Assembly (NCBI GenBank): GCA_041748615.1
Contig: JBGTCY010000010.1
Coordinates: 1 to 9,220 of the forward strand
Source of the DNA: JBGTCY01 sp041748615
GTDB lineage: Bacteria > Bacteroidota > Bacteroidia > Chitinophagales > CAIOSU01
DNA: 9,220 nucleotides
Reading direction: 5' to 3'
A program made the position numbers and the translations under genes. Each line of letters starts with the position of its first letter. Positions within the stretch are counted from its first letter, which is position 1. The notes under the pieces were generated by a model. That model had not been told where the DNA came from and searched no databases. It saw only the letters and a program-made list of their open reading frames with translations. Of this stretch, positions 1 through 7,397 are shown piece after piece.

Positions 1-698
1 TTAATCCATTTATATTTCAACATGCCGGAGACGATTTTCATCTCAGCCGTTTTTTGTTTCATGTATAAAAAAGAAACACCCATTGAAAAATCGCGGACAA
101 TGGGTTGATTGTAACCGGCATGTGCAGTGTATCTTACAGGCAAAATTACTTCCCGTGAAGGCATGAATGCGGTATTCGGACGATTCACATGATTGAATGA
201 TGCACCGGCAAGCAGTCCCTTGTAATAGGTCAATAAGCCGAAACCGAGGTCAAAGAAATGGGTGCGGTCATCCATCGCAGGCATCGGCAGATTCGGGTCA
301 AAGGTCAGATTATCGAGGTGGAGTTTTCTGACAACCCACCCTATTTGAGCAGATGGTTTAATGACGACTTTGTTTTTGATTTCGAGATGATACGCATACG
401 CCACTTGCGCGTTATGTGCTGACAAACCTACGCCTGCCTTATCAAACATATAGGAGACAGCCACCCCACCCCGTGCTTTGGCAAAATATTGGTCATAACC
501 GGTATGAAAAGATTTGAAACCACCGTTGATTTTCGCCCACTGCTGCCGGAAAACAGTGCTAATGCGTGCAAACTCCGCATCACCGGCAAAGGACGGATTA
601 AGATATAAAGGGTTGGAATAATACTGAGTAAAATGGGCGTCCTGGCAAAAAACTATTGCCGTAATTATTTGGAATGTGATTAGTAGGCTGGATTTCAT
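1..698 (-). CDS. PorP/SprF-family type IX secretion/gliding protein, 3'-truncated by window edge
   Basis: The minus strand reads open from ATG at 698 to the window edge: 232 codons, with the reading frame continuing out of the window. The protein begins with a short basic and hydrophobic signal peptide (MKSSLLITFQIITAIVFC, likely cleaved before QDAHFTQYY). It continues with the family's hallmark N-terminus, here HFTQYYSNPLYLNPSFAG (about residues 22-39), followed by QQW near residue 53. After that come alternating aromatic/glycine strands that look like an outer-membrane beta-barrel (GFGLLTYYKGLLAGASFNHV). PorP/SprF proteins are Bacteroidota outer-membrane proteins tied to type IX secretion and gliding, and some help anchor cell-surface proteins. 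Family members are usually about 300-340 residues, so roughly the last quarter is missing here. The TAA visible at bases 1-3 is out of frame and is not the stop. A TACCTTTA match to the Bacteroidota -7 element lies at 710-717, but I see no convincing -33 TTG. Family assignment is good; the substrate or partner is unknown. Confidence 0.85.
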   Translation of the reverse strand, partial: MKSSLLITFQIITAIVFCQDAHFTQYYSNPLYLNPSFAGDAEFARISTVFRQQWAKINGGFKSFHTGYDQYFAKARGGVAVSYMFDKAGVGLSAHNAQVAYAYHLEIKNKVVIKPSAQIGWVVRKLHLDNLTFDPNLPMPAMDDRTHFFDLGFGLLTYYKGLLAGASFNHVNRPNTAFMPSREVILPVRYTAHAGYNQPIVRDFSMGVSFLYMKQKTAEMKIVSGMLKYKWI

Positions 699-750
699 AA
701 AAGATGAGATAAAGGTAGAAATTTTTCTATTTACATCTTTTTAATCACTA

Positions 751-880
751 TTGTCCGACTAAAGGGGCTAAAGCCCGCCAGGCTTAGGTTTTATGTTTTA
801 ACCCCACGCTTAAGCGTGGGGTTACAGGATACCCGTCAATATTGGGCTTTAGCCCAAAACCAACATTATCAGTCGGACAA
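751..880. repeat. 130-bp nested palindromic MITE-like element
   Basis: The ends are a perfect 10-bp terminal inverted repeat, TTGTCCGACT (751-760) and AGTCGGACAA (871-880). Nested inside is a second perfect 12-bp inverted repeat, GGGCTAAAGCCC (765-776) with GGGCTTTAGCCC (844-855). Between those sits a perfect 26-bp palindrome at 799-824 with half-site TAACCCCACGCTT. The whole element could fold into a long cruciform or RNA hairpin. There is no coding capacity and no obvious target-site duplication. No T-run follows the palindrome on the minus strand, so it is not a classical intrinsic terminator for the kinase gene. It resembles the short non-autonomous repeats scattered through Bacteroidota genomes; that is inference until copies are found elsewhere in the genome. 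Confidence 0.75.
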
Positions 881-955
881 CGGTGTTTTTAAATTTAAGT
901 GTTTTGTATCCTCAAAACTATCTGACGATTTTTTAACCAGATTGTCATCTTCCCC

Positions 956-3900
956 TCACCCATATTCCGGCAATTCCACATAAAATGATGTACCGATATT
1001 TTCTTTGGATTCGAACCATACTCTGCCTTTCGCATTTTCGATGATTTGGCGTGTGAGCGCGAGTCCTAATCCCGTGCCTCCGCTTTTGGTAGTGAAGTTG
1101 GGTACAAACACTTTCTCCTGCTGTGCATCAGGAATGCCGATGCCGTTATCTTTCACTTCGGTGATGATGCTGCCGTTTTCAGAAATCAGCCTGATTTCAA
1201 CTTTTCCCTCCCGGTCGAAAGGAATGGATTGTGACGCGTTTTTCACAAGATTATTAAATGCGCTCAGCAACTGGTTTTTATCGGCAAGCACACGGATTTC
1301 ACGCTGCGGTTTGTCAAAGTGAATAGAAAGATGTTTTTCTTCATTAAACAGGTTGACGACCGATTCAATCACATCCGTGAGATTGATGACTTCGTTTTGC
1401 GCGCGCGGCATTTTGGCAAAGTTGGAAAACTCCGTTGCGATGTGCGCCAGATTTTCAATCTGCTCAATCAACGTCACAGACATTTTTTTCGCCATCTCAG
1501 GCGCTTTCGGGTCACCGGATGCCATGGCGCGTTGCAAATGCTGAATGCTCAGTTTCATGGGCGTGAGCGGGTTTTTGATTTCATGCGCAATTTGTTTCGC
1601 CATCTCGCGCCAGGCGCTCTCGCGTTCCGAACGGGCAAGCAGTTCCGCGCTGCGTTCCAACTCCTGAATCATTTTATTATACTCGGCAACCAGCGTTCCG
1701 ATTTCATCATTGCTGTTCCATTCAATCGGTTCATTTTTCTTGCCCAGTTTCACCAATTTCAGTTTTTCGCTGATGGCGGTCAGTGAGCGCGTGACGGAAT
1801 CAGACAGTAAGTAAGCGAGGAATCCGGCAATCACTAAGAGCAACACATACACGTTTACCAATGTTACCAAGAGTGAAGAAATTTCACGATTCAACTCGCG
1901 TTCTTTCGCAAAATAGGGAAGGTTCAGATAAGCAAGCAGTTCGCCTTCGTTATTTTTAATCGGAGTGTAAATCGCCAGGTAGCTCAATGAGCCGATATTT
2001 TCGGTTTGAATAAATTGTGTTTTTTTTCCGTAGGTCATCTTACCGAAAGCGGATGGTTCCATAAACTCCGAAAGCAATCCTTTCTCGAAAATTTCAGGCT
2101 GCGATGTATTTGAAATCAAGCCCTTGGGTGAATACACATTGATATCCATGCCGTGAATGTCCGACAGCGCGGCAAGGTCAATCGGGCTTTGCATTTTTGC
2201 AGTGGAAGCAAGCAACAAAATAGAAGCATCCTCTTTCAGGATATATTCGATTGCGGTGCGGATGGACTGACTTTTTCTCACTAATAATTCCGAATGATAC
2301 TTGTCATATTCTTTCACAAAATGCAAAATGGTGAAATAGCCAATCACAAAAAATGAAAAGATGATAATGAATATCATTGAAAACTGAATCTTGTCGCGAA
2401 AGGAAATGCTGAAAGATTTCTCCGGTTCCTGTCGAAAACGCAACGCCAGCAAACCATAACGAATGAGCACAAACGCCAGTCCGAAAAGCAGGTAAATGCA
2501 AAACAAATAAGAGAACAACGCGACCGGCTCAATGAGATTACTTTTTTCACCGGTCACCACCACCTGCTTGTCTTCATCCGCGAAATAAATCAGATGCTCA
2601 AGGTCGCCTTCGGGCATGGACTGAAACTCACGCTCCGGTGATTCAGATGTTGGTTTTGCAAAACTGTATTCAAACGGGTAGGCATAATTGCCGCCTTTTC
2701 GCACAAGGTAAGTGAATGAATAGAGCGCGTAACTGAACTGCTCCAGAATTTCGGGCGGCTTCACTTTTTCTTCCAGGAGCAGTTCGGGATAAAGATTTGT
2801 TTGTGAGTATGTTTTTGGTTTCAATTCCAGCACCACCGAGCCAAGCAACTTGCCGCGGTAAATCACCGGCAGATTACTGATGTAAGCAAAACTTCCTGAC
2901 TGTTTGGGAATGTAAAACAAGTAATCACTCAGGGTTTGTTGCGCGCGGGCGAGCAGTTCATCTGACAATAGTTCAAGATATTCATCCTGCGCGGTCCTCA
3001 GTAATCTTCCTTCAGTATTCAGCGCATAGACATTCACATCATATTTTCTGAAAAATCCGCTGAAGTATTTATTCTTCACCCGGTCAATAATTTCCTGAGT
3101 GGAAATAAATGGTTTTCTGAAATAGTTAATAATGAATAAATCCTCAAAAATCTTATCCTGTAAATCAAGAAAAAGATATTCGGTGACAAGGTCGCGCTCA
3201 ACGGATAATTTACGCGCGAGCGCTTTGCGGCTGTCTAATTCCCGCAACTCATTAAAATGATACAGGTAAATGGATGAAAAAACAGAAAGCGCCACAATGA
3301 TGGCAATCATGTTGGACAGCGCTGTGATGTTTAATTCGCGCAAAACCATTCTTTGCAAAACCAGCATCAGCAGCAGCACTGAGCCGGCAGCGAAATATTC
3401 CAGCCGCGGACAACCCATGAATATCATCGTCAGCAGATAGAGTGCGAAAGCCGCAATCATGGTGAATTGCATCAGCCGCTCCGCTTTCAACAGCGATGAT
3501 GCAAGGCGGATGAATTTCGCTGATATGAGCGCATAGCTGACGAGCGCCAGCATGATGCTTCCAAGACAGATAAAACTGTAAATATTCAGACTGAGAAAAT
3601 CATTGAAGTCAAAAGGGATTTTAGAATCAAGCAACAGACTGCTGAATAAAGCCGCTACCATTCTTGACAGAAAAAAAACAGCATAAAAAACTCCGATAGC
3701 CAACAACCATCGTAATACACGTGGTAATTCTCCATTCACCTTTAACGGAACCTGCCGGTAGAAAAAAACGATTATCCAGAAAATCATTAAAAGATTAATG
3801 GACAAATCACCCAATGATTTGTTGACAGCAGATGAAGCGTACAACTGCGGATTAAATAAATTGAAGTCATAAAGCCCGGGAGGAAGATTCAGGATGAGCG

Positions 3901-4666
3901 TCAGCCATCGAACGCATGTAAATGTAATGATGAGTATTAAAAACGCTGTCCATGCATCGCGGGAAGCAACTTTTTTCACCAAAAAAAAGATGGCGAACAA
4001 CAATGCGATGAAGGACAGCAATGAAAAAATAATCTTCAATAAGTTGGGACGCGAATAGGAAAAAGTTTCTTTCAGTTCAAGCTGAAACAGCGGATTTCCG
4101 TCAACTCCCGTTACCGGAGTGCCGCCTTCCTCATGATTCATTTTTATAATGACAGAACCCGGCAACCCGAAGAGCGGATGATAGCTGTTCGTAAGAAAAT
4201 TATTCTGGACGCTGTAGTTTCCTTTCAATAAAATCAGCCGGACAAAACTGTAATCCTGCCCATCAATAATTTTTTTGTTTTTAGCGATTTCATAATAACC
4301 GTTCGACAGCCTGACCGTTGTGTTTTTTTCTGTCAGAGCGTTCACCATATTTTCCATCGGAATGATATGATTATCACTCCAGAAAATCAGTTCGCTGCCT
4401 TTGTAAACGAGCAGTTTGTAGGGCTTTTCACTGAGTTGACTCAGATAAACGGATGCCAGCCGTTTGTTGACAATGTCGTGCGTGAGCGCGTCATCCGCGA
4501 TTGTTTTTTCAAAATCAGAAATAATTTCCGCGAGCGCTTTTGAAGTTTTTTCCGCGAGCGCTTCCTCCGATTCAGGACGATTGAAAGTGTCGGTAAGAAA
4601 TGAAGCCCCGTACAAAACGACTGACAGGGCAAGAAAAAAAAGAGTTTTTTGAATACTGCTGTTCAT
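956..4666 (-). CDS. Large polytopic sensor histidine kinase (NtrY-like core, HAMP-HisKA-HATPase)
   Basis: This 1236-residue protein has about 12 predicted membrane spans: near residues 7-23, 208-230, 239-259, 287-304, 318-343, 363-386, 400-418, 424-440, 448-468, 713-735, 761-783 and 931-954. With the N-terminus inside, this places three extracytoplasmic regions (about 27-205, 470-712, 784-928) outside and the catalytic core in the cytoplasm. A HAMP linker follows at about 955-1007. The HisKA H-box is HEIKNPLTPMKLSIQHLQRA with phospho-acceptor H1028. The ATPase domain has the N-box NNLVKNAS (1138-1145), DNGIG (1173-1177), FTTK (1191-1194) and GGTGLGL (1196-1202), so it looks catalytically intact. 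The HEIKNPLTP motif is typical of NtrB/NtrY-type kinases that often partner sigma-54 regulators, but no response regulator is in the window. The start lies 10 nt after the mazG stop, implying one transcript. Ligand and partner are unknown. The membrane part is far larger than in textbook kinases. Confidence 0.93.
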   Translation of the reverse strand: MNSSIQKTLFFLALSVVLYGASFLTDTFNRPESEEALAEKTSKALAEIISDFEKTIADDALTHDIVNKRLASVYLSQLSEKPYKLLVYKGSELIFWSDNHIIPMENMVNALTEKNTTVRLSNGYYEIAKNKKIIDGQDYSFVRLILLKGNYSVQNNFLTNSYHPLFGLPGSVIIKMNHEEGGTPVTGVDGNPLFQLELKETFSYSRPNLLKIIFSLLSFIALLFAIFFLVKKVASRDAWTAFLILIITFTCVRWLTLILNLPPGLYDFNLFNPQLYASSAVNKSLGDLSINLLMIFWIIVFFYRQVPLKVNGELPRVLRWLLAIGVFYAVFFLSRMVAALFSSLLLDSKIPFDFNDFLSLNIYSFICLGSIMLALVSYALISAKFIRLASSLLKAERLMQFTMIAAFALYLLTMIFMGCPRLEYFAAGSVLLLMLVLQRMVLRELNITALSNMIAIIVALSVFSSIYLYHFNELRELDSRKALARKLSVERDLVTEYLFLDLQDKIFEDLFIINYFRKPFISTQEIIDRVKNKYFSGFFRKYDVNVYALNTEGRLLRTAQDEYLELLSDELLARAQQTLSDYLFYIPKQSGSFAYISNLPVIYRGKLLGSVVLELKPKTYSQTNLYPELLLEEKVKPPEILEQFSYALYSFTYLVRKGGNYAYPFEYSFAKPTSESPEREFQSMPEGDLEHLIYFADEDKQVVVTGEKSNLIEPVALFSYLFCIYLLFGLAFVLIRYGLLALRFRQEPEKSFSISFRDKIQFSMIFIIIFSFFVIGYFTILHFVKEYDKYHSELLVRKSQSIRTAIEYILKEDASILLLASTAKMQSPIDLAALSDIHGMDINVYSPKGLISNTSQPEIFEKGLLSEFMEPSAFGKMTYGKKTQFIQTENIGSLSYLAIYTPIKNNEGELLAYLNLPYFAKERELNREISSLLVTLVNVYVLLLVIAGFLAYLLSDSVTRSLTAISEKLKLVKLGKKNEPIEWNSNDEIGTLVAEYNKMIQELERSAELLARSERESAWREMAKQIAHEIKNPLTPMKLSIQHLQRAMASGDPKAPEMAKKMSVTLIEQIENLAHIATEFSNFAKMPRAQNEVINLTDVIESVVNLFNEEKHLSIHFDKPQREIRVLADKNQLLSAFNNLVKNASQSIPFDREGKVEIRLISENGSIITEVKDNGIGIPDAQQEKVFVPNFTTKSGGTGLGLALTRQIIENAKGRVWFESKENIGTSFYVELPEYG

Positions 4667-4676
4667 AGGAATATGC

Positions 4677-5453
4677 TCATTCTTCCGTCCGCTTCGCTTC
4701 GTTCCATAAGACGTCCATTTCTTCCAGCGACATATTTTTCAGGTCGCCATTCTGCTCCGTCACGCTGTTTTCGATGTATTGAAAACGCCTGATGAATTTT
4801 TTGTTAGTGAGTTCAAGCGCGCGCTCAGGGTCAATGTTCAGATAACGCGCGTAGTTTACTAAGGCGAACAACAAATCACCGAATTCATCTTCTGCCTTCC
4901 GGCTGTCCGGGTTTTCGGCATTCACTTCCTGCTCAAACTCCTGTAGCTCTTCTTTCACTTTGTCCCACACCTGCCCGGCATGTTCCCATTGAAAACCCAC
5001 CTGTTTCGCTTTATCCTGAATGCGATAGGCTTTGATTAATGCCGGCAAAGATTGAGGAACGCCCGACAGGATGGATTTCTTGCCCTCTTTGAGTTTTAGT
5101 TTTTCCCAGTTGCGCTTCACTTCTTCTTCGGTATCAGCTTTCACATCGCCATAAATATGCGGGTGACGGCTAATCAGTTTATCGCATTGACGGTGGATGA
5201 CCTCCGCGATGTCAAACATCTTTTCTTCCTCCGCGATTTTCGCGTAAAAAATAATGTGCAGCAGCAAATCGCCCAGCTCCTCGCTCACGCCTTTTGTATC
5301 ATTTTCGAGAATGGCATCCGCCAGTTCATAGGTTTCTTCAATCGTGAGATTGCGCAGCGATTGCATCGTCTGTTTTTTATCCCAGGGACATTTTTCCCGC
5401 AATTCATCCATGATTTTCAGCAGCCTGCCGAAGGCTTCTTGTTTTTCACGCAT
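4677..5453 (-). CDS. mazG: Nucleoside triphosphate pyrophosphohydrolase MazG, two-domain form
   Basis: MazG hydrolyses (d)NTPs to NMP and pyrophosphate in the cytoplasm; it is linked to clearing aberrant nucleotides and, in E. coli, to tuning ppGpp. The 258-residue length matches the tandem-domain family. The first domain carries KCPWD (21-25), the metal-binding EExxE at E39-E40-E43, ExxD at E59-D62, and the conserved RHPHIYGD (96-103). The second repeats the signature with E168-E169-E172 and E190-D193 (DEFGDLLFALVNYAR). Both metal sites therefore look intact. The ATG at 5453 directly precedes the family's normal N-terminal helix (REKQEAFGRLLKIMDELR), so this start is preferred. It is the first gene of a probable two-gene operon with the downstream histidine kinase (10-nt gap) and is divergent from the small membrane protein at 5553. 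Confidence 0.95.
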   Translation of the reverse strand: MREKQEAFGRLLKIMDELREKCPWDKKQTMQSLRNLTIEETYELADAILENDTKGVSEELGDLLLHIIFYAKIAEEEKMFDIAEVIHRQCDKLISRHPHIYGDVKADTEEEVKRNWEKLKLKEGKKSILSGVPQSLPALIKAYRIQDKAKQVGFQWEHAGQVWDKVKEELQEFEQEVNAENPDSRKAEDEFGDLLFALVNYARYLNIDPERALELTNKKFIRRFQYIENSVTEQNGDLKNMSLEEMDVLWNEAKRTEE

Positions 5454-5552
5454 CCGTAGTCAGTTTTATAATAGTTTTGCAATTAAGGAATTAAAAACAA
5501 CAACCGCTTGTTGCACTTTTTATAAACGTAATAAAATTAATCCTTTTAAAAG
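5454..5552. promoter_or_regulatory. Divergent intergenic region between mazG and the small membrane protein
   Basis: These 99 AT-rich bases must hold the start signals of two divergent genes. A short inverted repeat, CAACAA (5498-5503) with TTGTTG (5508-5513) around CCGC, lies near the middle and could be an operator, but it is too short to be convincing. I do not find a full Bacteroidota TTG / TAnnTTTG promoter pair on either strand. Neither gene has a clear Shine-Dalgarno sequence; the + strand gene is preceded by an A/T-rich stretch, as is usual in the phylum. Confidence 0.35.
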
Positions 5553-5750
5553 ATGGTACTTTCCACCATATTAGTCACACTTGTAATTCTTACCCTCGCG
5601 GTTGCCGGTCTCGGCTTACGCATGTTGTTTGTGAAAAACGGTGAGTTCAGAGGTTCCTGCGCCACCAACAACCCGATGCTGAAAAATGAAATCGGTGAGT
5701 GTACCGTCTGCGGCAGCAAACCGGGCGAAACCTGTAAGAGCGAGAACTGA
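5553..5750 (+). CDS. Small four-cysteine membrane protein, NqrM/DUF539-like
   Basis: This 65-residue protein has one N-terminal membrane helix (about residues 4-26) followed by a polar tail with the motif FRGSC at C36 and further cysteines C50, C53 and C61 (GSC-x13-C-x2-C-x7-C). The helix plus GSC plus a cysteine-rich tail resembles NqrM, the small factor that helps install the iron centre of the Na+-translocating NADH:quinone reductase (Na+-NQR). The spacing of the last cysteines differs from the NqrM form I know, so the match is by architecture and the function is inferred. Similar short proteins annotated only as 'membrane or secreted protein' are common in Bacteroidota. No nqr genes are in the window. 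It is the only clear plus-strand gene, and its stop lies 121 nt before the distal end of the CRISPR array. The coding call is strong; the family call is moderate. Confidence 0.7.
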   Translation: MVLSTILVTLVILTLAVAGLGLRMLFVKNGEFRGSCATNNPMLKNEIGECTVCGSKPGETCKSEN

Positions 5751-5871
5751 AATTTGAAGGTTCATTGCCTGATTTTAGTGGCGGATAAAACCAGGGTGTA
5801 AGAGTTAATGCGCTTCTCAGACAAATTCAATTTACTGTCCGCTATTTTTAAATTGTTTATTACTTTTCTTT

Positions 5872-5907
5872 TTAAGTCATAGTAGAAATTTATGATTCGC
5901 CTTTGAC
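5872..5907 (-). repeat. Degenerate leader-distal terminal CRISPR repeat
   Basis: This is the last repeat in transcript order. The 29 bases at 5879-5907 match the consensus exactly. Bases 5872-5878 differ at six of seven positions: TTAAGTC replaces ATCTACA on the plus strand. In RNA this changes the 3' end of the handle so that the GUAGA half of the pseudoknot stem is lost, while the UCUAC half remains. Cas12a should therefore not cut here and make an extra crRNA from the downstream non-spacer sequence (5751-5871, in which I see no gene or other element). Confidence 0.93.
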
Positions 5908-7397
5908 TAAGCATTAGTGCCGACCTGCGTCTCATCTACAATAGTAGAAATTTATGATTCGCCTTTGACGCCCGAAAGTTGGTTGGGCAGCATCTATCTA
6001 CAATAGTAGAAATTTATGATTCGCCTTTGACAAACATTGGTTGGTTGAAAGATTTCATATCTACAATAGTAGAAATTTATGATTCGCCTTTGACCAACCT
6101 AGGTAAACGAGTAAACTTTTATCTACAATAGTAGAAATTTATGATTCGCCTTTGACCTCGCCAACACCCGTGATTACATCGCATCTACAATAGTAGAAAT
6201 TTATGATTCGCCTTTGACCAAAAAAGGATTATGAGTTTGTTTTCAATCTACAATAGTAGAAATTTATGATTCGCCTTTGACGTGTGTAAGTATCAGTGAT
6301 GCCCTGAAATCTACAATAGTAGAAATTTATGATTCGCCTTTGACAGCGGAACTACTGCGAAGATGGCACAATCTACAATAGTAGAAATTTATGATTCGCC
6401 TTTGACGATGGAGCAATACCCTGACATTTACATCTACAATAGTAGAAATTTATGATTCGCCTTTGACTTACTTCCCTTCAGTATTCTGGCACAATCTACA
6501 ATAGTAGAAATTTATGATTCGCCTTTGACACATATACACGATAATTTAGTTCAGTATATCTACAATAGTAGAAATTTATGATTCGCCTTTGACTTCTTCA
6601 AAGAAGGTTTCTTTCTTTGAATCTACAATAGTAGAAATTTATGATTCGCCTTTGACAAACGATTACAACCCAAATCTTGTAGATCTACAATAGTAGAAAT
6701 TTATGATTCGCCTTTGACGGCTACGCCAAAAAATCTATGAATATATCTACAATAGTAGAAATTTATGATTCGCCTTTGACAATCGGCTGTCAAACGGGAT
6801 GTTGCCATCTACAATAGTAGAAATTTATGATTCGCCTTTGACATAAATTCTTCAATGTCGATGTCGCTTATCTACAATAGTAGAAATTTATGATTCGCCT
6901 TTGACTCTGCAATCACTTCAAGTAGCTTATTATCTACAATAGTAGAAATTTATGATTCGCCTTTGACGTTGAAGCGGTCAATGGTTGCGTCAATCTACAA
7001 TAGTAGAAATTTATGATTCGCCTTTGACCTTCGCTGAGGCGGTTCAACACTTCAATCTACAATAGTAGAAATTTATGATTCGCCTTTGACAAAATCCGTT
7101 ATAAAAGAAGTCAAAATCTACAATAGTAGAAATTTATGATTCGCCTTTGACATGAATTGTCAGCAACCATTTTCTTTATCTACAATAGTAGAAATTTATG
7201 ATTCGCCTTTGACTATCGGTCACCAACATAAATACTTTATCTACAATAGTAGAAATTTATGATTCGCCTTTGACATTCCGCTGATGTGTGGAACACGACA
7301 ATCTACAATAGTAGAAATTTATGATTCGCCTTTGACAAAGCAGCCTTGGGGAATTTTGTGGATCTACAATAGTAGAAATTTATGATTCGCCTTTGAC
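5872..7397 (-). CRISPR. Type V-A (Cas12a) CRISPR array, 25 repeats and 24 spacers
   Basis: I count 25 copies of a 36-bp repeat, with starts at 5872 (degenerate), 5934, 5996, 6059, 6121, 6183, 6246, 6309, 6371, 6432, 6494, 6558, 6621, 6683, 6745, 6807, 6870, 6932, 6993, 7055, 7116, 7178, 7239, 7301 and 7362. Apart from the first, all read as identical. The 24 spacers are 25-28 nt, mostly 26. On the minus strand the repeat starts GTCAAAGGCGAATCAT and ends AATTTCTACTATTGTAGAT, the conserved Cas12a 5' handle with stem TCTAC/GTAGA. This fixes transcription as right to left, the same strand as cas1 and cas2, with the leader on the cas2 side. Cas12a processes such transcripts itself and no tracrRNA is expected. 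All spacers differ from one another. Uniform repeats and many spacers suggest a recently active array. Spacer targets cannot be named from the sequence alone. Confidence 0.98.

Noticed and set aside
1..3. TTA at the left edge as the stop codon (TAA on the minus strand) of the porP/sprF-like gene
   Set aside because: From the ATG at 698 the frame places codons at bases 3-5 and then runs off the edge; bases 1-3 are out of frame, so the gene is truncated by the window and does not end there.
799..824. 26-bp palindrome as an intrinsic terminator for the kinase transcript
   Set aside because: The stem is strong, but it is followed on the minus strand by AAAACATAAAACC and not a U-run; it is better explained as the core of the nested repeat element.
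1319..1786. 155-codon plus-strand ORF inside the kinase gene
   Set aside because: It lies antisense to the HAMP/HisKA coding region, and its arginine/phenylalanine/histidine-rich composition is what the reverse strand of that region yields; no domain is recognisable.
6468..6493. Possible self-targeting spacer against the kinase gene
   Set aside because: It shares only CCTTCAGTATTC (12 nt) with 3009-3020, and flanking bases diverge; this is within chance for a 9-kb window and too short for Cas12a targeting.
5872..7397. Array transcribed on the plus strand
   Set aside because: Only the minus-strand reading puts the Cas12a handle at the repeat's 3' end; the degenerate repeat is at the left end and cas genes with the leader are at the right, all agreeing on minus-strand transcription.
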